Positions 57,838 to 64,000 of a stretch of DNA of 64,000 nucleotides are shown piece by piece; position 1 is the stretch's first letter; every line of letters starts with the position of its first letter. Both the position numbers and the translations under genes were made by a program. The stretch spans positions 248,001 to 312,000 of the forward strand of contig JAQGEQ010000195.1 of assembly GCA_034620365.1 (NCBI GenBank). The letters run 5' to 3'. The notes under the pieces were generated by a model that worked only from the letters and a program-made list of their open reading frames with translations, was not told the origin of the DNA and searched no databases. Source of the stretch: Pegea sp. RAD2-039 (Eukaryota; Chordata; Thaliacea; Salpida; Salpidae).

Positions 57838-58669
57838 TAAATAGCCATGACACTACTAATGAGCTGGTATATGTACAAAAAGCATCTTTATGGTAAGATT
57901 ATAAAAAAAGTGCTTGGGAAGCTTCAAAGATTGCTAGAAAAGAACAACTAAAACATTGTCAGCTGAAAAATAACTTTAAACAGTTGGTTGAAAAGACAAA
58001 TAAAAGCTGAGCAATCATTTTGATATTTTGTAAATTCTATTTATTTAAGAGTTGGCAAGTTAGTCAATTCAAAGCTGAATTTTGTAATAGTTACAAGTTA
58101 AAAGTTCTGCGATGCTCAATATGATGAAGATTTACTTTAATTAGGAACATGACTGCTTCAACTAAATCTGCCTAAAACAATAAAATGCTTTAAATATTTT
58201 CTCTTGGTTCCTTCGAAGTTGGAAACACTTTTCTTCCTGCTTCATTTTTCAAAAACATTCTGTAGAAGATACATTAGTGTCATTAATAAAAAGATTTAAT
58301 TGAAATTGGTCTTTTCTTATGAGATATACCAGGAAAAAGATTGAAATAAGAAGTTGACTTCTCTCTATAGATGAGGTCATAGCTTTCTAGCTAATTATGA
58401 TACTTGTGGCCAAAAAATTCTTTAAACAAATAAAGTCTTGGTCAAAATTGATATTTGAACATTGTCATGTACACGTTCAGGTTTCCTTTATTGTGGTAAT
58501 TAAAAAATAAATTGAAGAGAAATACAACAACAAAGTTGTCAAAAATAAAAAAGTAACTTTTCTAAAGCAAGTGATATATTTAACAAAGGTGTTTGGTGAT
58601 CTACTTAAAGATCAAGTTAAAGTTGTTTCATTTGTAAGACTTGTAGCAGAAGACTCTGGAAGTGTGTAG
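57838..58669 (+). pseudogene. decayed coding remnant, origin unknown
   Basis: A frame from about 57842 reads HDTTNELVYVQKASLW, is broken by one TAA, and continues DYKKSAWEASKIARKEQLKH then FKQLVEKTNKS to a stop at about 58010. Further on, a frame from about 58511 reads KVTFLKQVIYLTKVFGDLLK then VVSFVRLVAEDSGSV before TAG. Both look like former protein, possibly retroelement, on the same strand. No intact start or domain is present. Confidence 0.3.
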
Positions 58670-59870
58670 AAAACATTTTTACAACGAAGATTAGTAAATG
58701 AACAACTCCCAAGAGTAGTATTGAAGATCATTAAAAATTATAAATCTAAATCACTTCATCGTTGTTGATACCATCTTTACTAGATGAGCTAGTAGTCAGC
58801 TTTCCAATAGAAGCTGGTATCTGATTGGGGCTTGGGCTGTTATCCTATGCGGGGATTTTAAATAAACAAAAGCTAATCATCAAGCAGTTGCTGGATGTTT
58901 GTTCATTAGATATAATTTTTTGAGAGTATTTATAACGCTCTATGAGTTCTAGGAAGCTTATTAAAGTTTCTTTTTTATTAGTAAACATAAATATAGTCTC
59001 TTGTGCTTGGTTGTCTTAAGTGCTTAACCACTAAAAAAGTAAAACTTTTAATTAGATGATAGATGCTTGGATAGATTAATTAATATGAAAATAATACTTT
59101 AGACTTTTAGATGATGAGACAATTTATAAAACAGTTTGGTAAGTTAATTTATTGCTTAGGATATTTTTTAGTATAACATTGAATAATTCAAAGTTCAGGC
59201 TTACTTGACTTTTTTAATTGAATTTCTGATGTAATAAAACGTCTATATAAATTCAAACTTAACAGATACTATGATTTAAAATGAATTTTTTTAATGTAGA
59301 AAATTCAGAATTGATTAAAAAAGGATAAATTCAAAAAGTATTTCAAACAGTTTCTTACATTAGGAAATGACATTTCTTTTTTTGATTGAATCAGTTCAAA
59401 TGAGTTTTTTTTTGTTAACAAGAAAATAAATAGAAATTGAATAAAATAAATCAAACGAAATGAGTTCGTATAAAAAGATAAACTGCTGGGTAACTAAATC
59501 TAAAAATAAATATGAACAAACAAAAATTATTCAAAATTATTTTAAGCCGGGTGATTAAGATTAGCAATATTATTTCATTACAATATCATTTTGTATTTTA
59601 TTCCAAAAAAAATCGGTTTATAGAAATAGTTATAATAAAGAGGTTTGTATTACAAAAATGATCAAAAAATAAAATTGAATTAAATTTAAAGCGTTCAAAG
59701 TATAATTTGTATTTTTTGTTACAGTCTTAAAATTTTTTTAAGTTTTGTGAATTTTGTTAACTTTTCTGACTTTACAGCTCAAAAACTAATAAAGTATATC
59801 AATTTTCAAACATTTGAATATCTACCTAAAAGTTTTTCACAAATTGTTGTTTTTTCAAATATTACAAAAG

Positions 59871-60524
59871 ATGGAAAATCAGACAGCAGAAAATAATCTT
59901 AGAGAAAAAGTAACAATAACTGAAAGAAATGCTTCAACATCCTCAAAAAATGAAGTTGAAACTGAAGAACTAGTTGACAACTATAAGATATTTCAAATCT
60001 TTTTGCTTGGTGATGTGCAAGTTGGTAAAACTTCAGTTCTACAACAATATACAAAAGAATCATTCTCAGAATATCCAAGAAAAACAATTGTAATTGATCA
60101 TAAGGCGAAAATAATGAACAAACACTTGCTACTTTCCTTATGGGAGACATCTGGGCAGGTAGCTTATAAGTCGAAGACATCTTCTTTCTACAAGCGAGCT
60201 GACGGGTTTCTACTCATGTATGATATTAGCAATAAAAAAAGCTTTAAACAAATCAAGTTTTGGTTGAAAATTGCGATTGAGAACTGCCATGAAAATGTTG
60301 CTTTACTCCTTTGTGGTAATAAATATGATAAAGAAAGTTTTAGACAAGTTTCAACTGAAGAAGCTGAACAATTTGCTACAGAGATTGGTGCTTTGTTTTT
60401 TGAAACAAGTGCAAAGACTGGCCATAATGTGAAAGGGGCTTTTAAATCTTTAGTAAATCAAATTAGAAGTAAAAAATTTAGTAATTCTGAAACGTCTACT
60501 AATAAAGACAAAGAAGAAGCATAA
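59871..60524 (+). CDS. single-exon Rab-like small GTPase without a prenylation motif
   Basis: A 217-residue Ras-superfamily GTPase started at the ATG of MENQTAENN (59871). G-box order is complete: P-loop GDVQVGKTS, switch I Thr in KTIVID, G3 WETSGQ, G4 GNKYD, G5 ETSAK. The overall pattern (FQIFLLGD, LLMYDISNKKSF, FWLKIAIENC) is Rab-like. Oddities: the G3 Asp of D-x-x-G is Glu and the usual Ala is Ser (WDTAGQ to WETSGQ); the residue after the catalytic Gln is Val instead of Glu; and the C-terminus (NSETSTNKDKEEA) has no cysteine, so Rab geranylgeranylation is not possible. There is no intron, which suggests a retrocopy kept open. AATAAA at about 60712. An acceptor-like tttacag at about 59777 could mark a leader splice. 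Confidence 0.8.
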   Translation: MENQTAENNLREKVTITERNASTSSKNEVETEELVDNYKIFQIFLLGDVQVGKTSVLQQYTKESFSEYPRKTIVIDHKAKIMNKHLLLSLWETSGQVAYKSKTSSFYKRADGFLLMYDISNKKSFKQIKFWLKIAIENCHENVALLLCGNKYDKESFRQVSTEEAEQFATEIGALFFETSAKTGHNVKGAFKSLVNQIRSKKFSNSETSTNKDKEEA

Positions 60525-62783
60525 AATGTTGAATGGTTTTGTAAATCTTTTCAGTTTTACATTATTTTCTGTTGTTTTACTTAACATTTTGAAAATTGTG
60601 ATAGACTAGCTATTTTTAGTCAATTTTTTTCATCTAATAGTTCTGCACTTTCTAACTTATAAGAATGTTTCGAAATACATTTTTCTTTTTAACTATTTGT
60701 AATTTTACTCAATAAAACGCCTTCATAACTAAATTGTATAAAAACTTTCTACTAATATTTATTAATATGAAATTTTGAGCCTACTGAATTATGACATTAT
60801 CAACAAATTTATATCTTACATTTGTTTACTATTTTCGAAAATAATTGGATTTATCTTCAGTTTTCATTTAGATTAAGTTAACATTCATTTTGATGTTTAT
60901 CACAAAATCATTTTCAGTATTTAATTTATAAAGTTTAAATGATTAAGATAAATTTAAAATTAAAGATATCGTGAGAAAGTTTTGAAACTAGTTCTGATAA
61001 AATTTGAATTAATTAACAAATATTTGGTATCTAGTCAAACTATTAAGCAGCTTAATATATTTTAATTAGTAAAAATACTTTTGCAAGTATGAAACTTATA
61101 ATCACAAACAAAATAGTTTTTAATTATCAGATTAATTTTGTTAGTTGTTAGATCTACATTCAAACGTAAGAAGTGGCTCTAGTTTAAAAAATGATCACAT
61201 AAAGATTTAGTTTACTAAATGTCATCTTCAGTAATTTGATTTTGTAATATTTTTTACTACTTTTAATCTTTTGCAAAAATTTTTAGGATGATGAATTATA
61301 CTTGAAAGAAGTTCTCAAAATATTTTGAAAACAATATCTAAAGAAAATAAAAACAGATAAATAAGATTTAAAACTCAAATTTAAAACAATACTTTTGTAA
61401 ACTCAAAATTTATGTAAATTTATGGGAAACTTAATGTAATATAAAAAATATAAATTAATATTTTTATGCTGAAAGATTAGAAGATTTACTAAAAAATATT
61501 ATTAAGCTATAAAGTTGAAAAAAGAAACGAAAACCACATATTAAAATAAAATGTTAATAATATGATCAGAAACTGTAGAGATTGAAATACTTTAAACTTT
61601 GGTAATGTAAAAATTGTTTTAATTTGTAAAATACAAAATGTTATTTAAATTTATAAAAATGTTTAACTAATAACAAACTTGACAAACATTTTCAGTAAAC
61701 TTTTGCATACAAAAAAACTTAAGCTTTTACTGCTTAAAAATAGATACTTTAAAAAAAGCTCTTAAGACTTAAAAGTTTAAATACATTTATTTTTCATAAT
61801 ATGTTTATAATAAAAATAAAGAAGTTTAAATGACTTTATAAATGAAGTAAAACGTATGTTTAACTTAACTTTCTTTCTTCAATTAGTCTACTAATTTAGT
61901 TTTGAATAGTCAATAATTTGTAAAAGCAAATTTAAATAAGTTTTTAAATATCAAACTTCATTTATCAAACAAATTTATCTCAAATCACAAAATTCCAATA
62001 GAATAGTTTTATGAACAAACTTTCAAATTTTAAGAAAATATGTTATGAAATTGAAAAGGTTTCAAGTAATTAGTATAATTACTCGTATAAGTAATTATAT
62101 TTAAGGCTGAACTCATAATAATTTTAAACTGTTTATTAAAGTATCATTGTTAAACTTTAAAATTGTTAAACCTTGATTTATCTATAAAAACTGAATTTAA
62201 TCTCAAGTATCTAGTTGTTCCATAACAAATTTGTAAGTTATTTTTGTTTATTTCACTGGTCAACTAAAACATTAGTCTTTTAAATGTAATATGTGGTAAA
62301 TAACAATTCGAAAGACTTATCTAAAAAGTCTCTGGGTCAATTACTCGTAAACATATAACTTAAGCAAATTAAATTGCACAAAGTAAAGGATCTTTATAAG
62401 TTATGAAACAGTAAAAATAAATATTCTTTTATCTTCATATATGAACATATCTATGTTAAATTATGTATATATAAAAATATATAAAAAGGCTCGAGCTTAG
62501 AAACCATGAAAGGTTTTCGATGAACGATTAGTAGTTACTCGCTTCAGATGTCAGATTGAAATATAATTTTGTATCTGTGCAGTTGAAGTTAGTTAAACTA
62601 AAAAAATTTAAAAATAGACAATTCTTGACTTTTTTAGTATTCGAAGTATTTTAATTATTTTAGTTAAGTATACATAGAGAGTATATAAAAATACTTGAGT
62701 AAACTTATGAAAAAATTTAAAAAATATTTTTTAAAACAAACTATGCTAGAGTTTCAGTATATGTCATATTAGTGTTTTATAAA
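60525..62783. other. AT-rich spacer with promoter at its right end
   Basis: Contains the Rab-like 3' flank (poly(A) signal at about 60712) and 1.7 kb of A/T-dominated DNA with no gene seen. The TATA-containing promoter candidate at about 62.48 kb is listed separately. Confidence 0.5.
62478..62530 (+). promoter_or_regulatory. TATA-type promoter candidate for the furin-repeat gene
   Basis: TATAAAAAGGCTCGAG begins at about 62480, a strong TATA element followed 25-30 bp later by a plausible start region. A five-codon upstream ORF (ACC ATG AAA GGT TTT CGA TGA) lies at about 62505-62522, before the main ATG at 62784, and could restrain translation if it is in the leader. Confidence 0.45.
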
Positions 62784-63770
62784 ATGCTGTTTCTTAACAA
62801 GTGGAGTTTTATGCTCATGGCATCTGCTTGTTTACTCCTTATGGAGCAAGTATTAACCCAAGACTTAAGTAAGAAAACCTTATACATATTTTTCCAATCT
62901 TTGTATAAGTAGATGTGTTGTAGGAACAAAAGTAATTAAATTAAACAACTAAAGACTGTTGTGTTTTTCTCAGCACTTTTACTTTCAACTACTTTATTTA
63001 ATATGATAATTATGTATACTGATATTTATTAACCTACAATTCGTTACATCAAATAAAAGTTTGATTAGTTGTTTTATAATTCATTAACAAACTCAATATT
63101 CAAATTTCAGATTCAGGAAGACAGTGCAGAGCCCGCATGCTTCTTGAAGTTGATACTAATAATTGTGTCTCAAGATGTAAAGAAGGGTACTTCATAAAGC
63201 GTATGACGCGAGAAACCGGTGAATGTCGACGTGAGTTTGTTTGTTGTTTAAATATAATTTTTTCTAAGTTTGTAATTGAGTAAAAAATAGGAAATTACTA
63301 AAATTGAATCAAACAGATATGAATGTTTTATAAAATAGATTTTATTAACTTAGAATAAATCTTCGAGTTTATTTTCGACAGCTTCTCGCTAACTGCTTAA
63401 ATGGGAACGACAGAAAGCTTTAAATAAAGATATCAAACTTAGTTTACTAAACTTACCAAAATTGCTAATGATATCGGAAATTATATCCAACAGTAACAGC
63501 TTCTATTCTAAATTATTTTTTTCTATCAGCTAATATTTAGCGAGATTAATCCTTCAAAATCTCTGCTAAAACTGTATCATGATAAACAAAATAAATAATT
63601 AAAGGAGTTTCAAATAAAAGCTGTAGTTAAACCAAAAGAGTCTATTTTAACTTGTTCAATTTTCCTTTCAGGTTGCATCCCATCTTGTAAGACATGCGCA
63701 GTAATGCCATTCAATTGCGTGACTTGTCGTAAAGGATATTTACACACAAATGGCGATTGCCTAAAAATAA
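62784..63770 (+). CDS. secreted furin-like cysteine-rich protein, R-spondin-like (5' part)
   Basis: Three coding exons are visible, 62784-62868, 63111-63230 and 63672-63770, all in phase 1; the gene continues past the right edge. Exon 1 encodes a signal peptide (MLFLNKWSFMLMASACLLLM then EQVLTQD). Exons 2-3 encode a furin-like repeat: NCVSRCKEGYFIKR, GECRRCIPSCKTC and FNCVTCRKGYLHTNGDCLK. Spacing follows C-x3-C-x-x-G-Y/F then C-x2-C-x3-C-x2-C ... C-x2-C-x3-Y, like the second furin repeat of R-spondins (CKADCDTC, CTKCKSGFYLHLGKC). The first cysteines of a full R-spondin FU1 are sparse here, so another furin-repeat protein (for example PCSK5-like) remains possible. Extracellular role is inferred. 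Confidence 0.65.
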
Positions 63771-64000
63771 GTGAGTACAATCTACTTAATGCTGTAAAAT
63801 ATATTAACTTTCTTGATATATGACAAAGATTTCATTTGAAATTATCTTTAAAATCAATAGTAAATGCAAACTAAATTGTCTTATAAAAAAAAAGCTTTAA
63901 ATTATATTGTATGTGATAATATTTGCTAAATTAAACCCAGTAAAACGTAATAAGATTTTATCATGCTAAATTAGGCAAATAAATTGCTAGGAATTAAATA

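Larger units (their letters stand above)
57259..59870. other. spacer between the CARF-like and Rab-like genes
   Basis: Contains the CARF-like 3' flank, a three-copy 26-bp repeat, and decayed coding-like stretches at 57.84-58.67 kb. A minus-strand segment at 58757-58845, preceded by an acceptor-like ccgcatag, reads SPSPNQIPASIGKLTTSSSS and ends NNDEVI then TAG. It could be a last exon but has no partner. The remainder to 59.87 kb is AT-rich with nothing seen. Confidence 0.4.

Overview
The window is animal nuclear DNA. Genes are split by many short spliceosomal introns, the background is very AT-rich, poly(A) signals are present, and the gene set is metazoan: ERK, ZC3H15, SLC35E1, a FoxE forkhead factor, the cohesin loader NIPBL, ATP synthase subunit e, a CARF-like factor and a furin-repeat secreted protein. 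Gene density (about ten genes in 64 kb), short introns, a FoxE gene and abundant TGACGTCA / CACGTG / GTTGCCATGGCAAC palindromes suggest a compact invertebrate genome. A tunicate such as an ascidian is my best guess, but the species is not proven by anything I can see. No operon, CRISPR or bacterial feature is present.

Layout. 0-0.6 kb: last exon of an ERK-type MAP kinase, plus strand. 0.6-5.3 kb: AT-rich spacer with a LINE-like relic. 5.37-5.98 kb: single-exon divergent eIF4E. 6.6-8.9 kb: complete 11-exon ZC3H15 (DFRP1). 11.5-15.0 kb: complete 9-exon SLC35E1-like transporter. 17.6-25.5 kb: three-exon FoxE gene with a 4.7 kb second intron. 25.5-31.2 kb: spacer with a GC-richer island, a perfect 75-bp duplication and small doubtful ORFs. 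31.2-31.5 kb: a 108-codon ORF. 31.8-46.7 kb, minus strand: a complete NIPBL gene of about 37 coding exons, with minisatellites in its introns and a Tudor-like segment spliced in frame before the HEAT region. 48.6-48.8 kb: its probable promoter. 52.4-52.9 kb: ATP5ME. 53-54.4 kb: second LINE-like relic. 55.8-57.3 kb: compact CARF-domain gene. 59.9-60.5 kb: single-exon Rab-like GTPase. 62.8 kb to the right edge: start of a furin-like cysteine-rich secreted protein.

I checked exon models by intron phase. ZC3H15 (382 codons), SLC35E1 (362), FoxE (649), ATP5ME (100) and the CARF-like gene (295) all close in frame. NIPBL closes across every junction except the one after its ninth exon, which I could not place.

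The main unexplained structure is the palindrome TGACGTCA. I counted 52 exact copies by hand, where base composition predicts less than one. Half lie in the NIPBL body, many within 25 nt of a splice site, and several inside coding exons. They stop almost completely at about 42 kb. The window therefore splits into CpG-containing, palindrome-dense gene bodies (ZC3H15 weakly; SLC35E1, FoxE and NIPBL strongly) and CpG-poor, AT-codon genes (eIF4E-like, ATP5ME, CARF-like, Rab-like).
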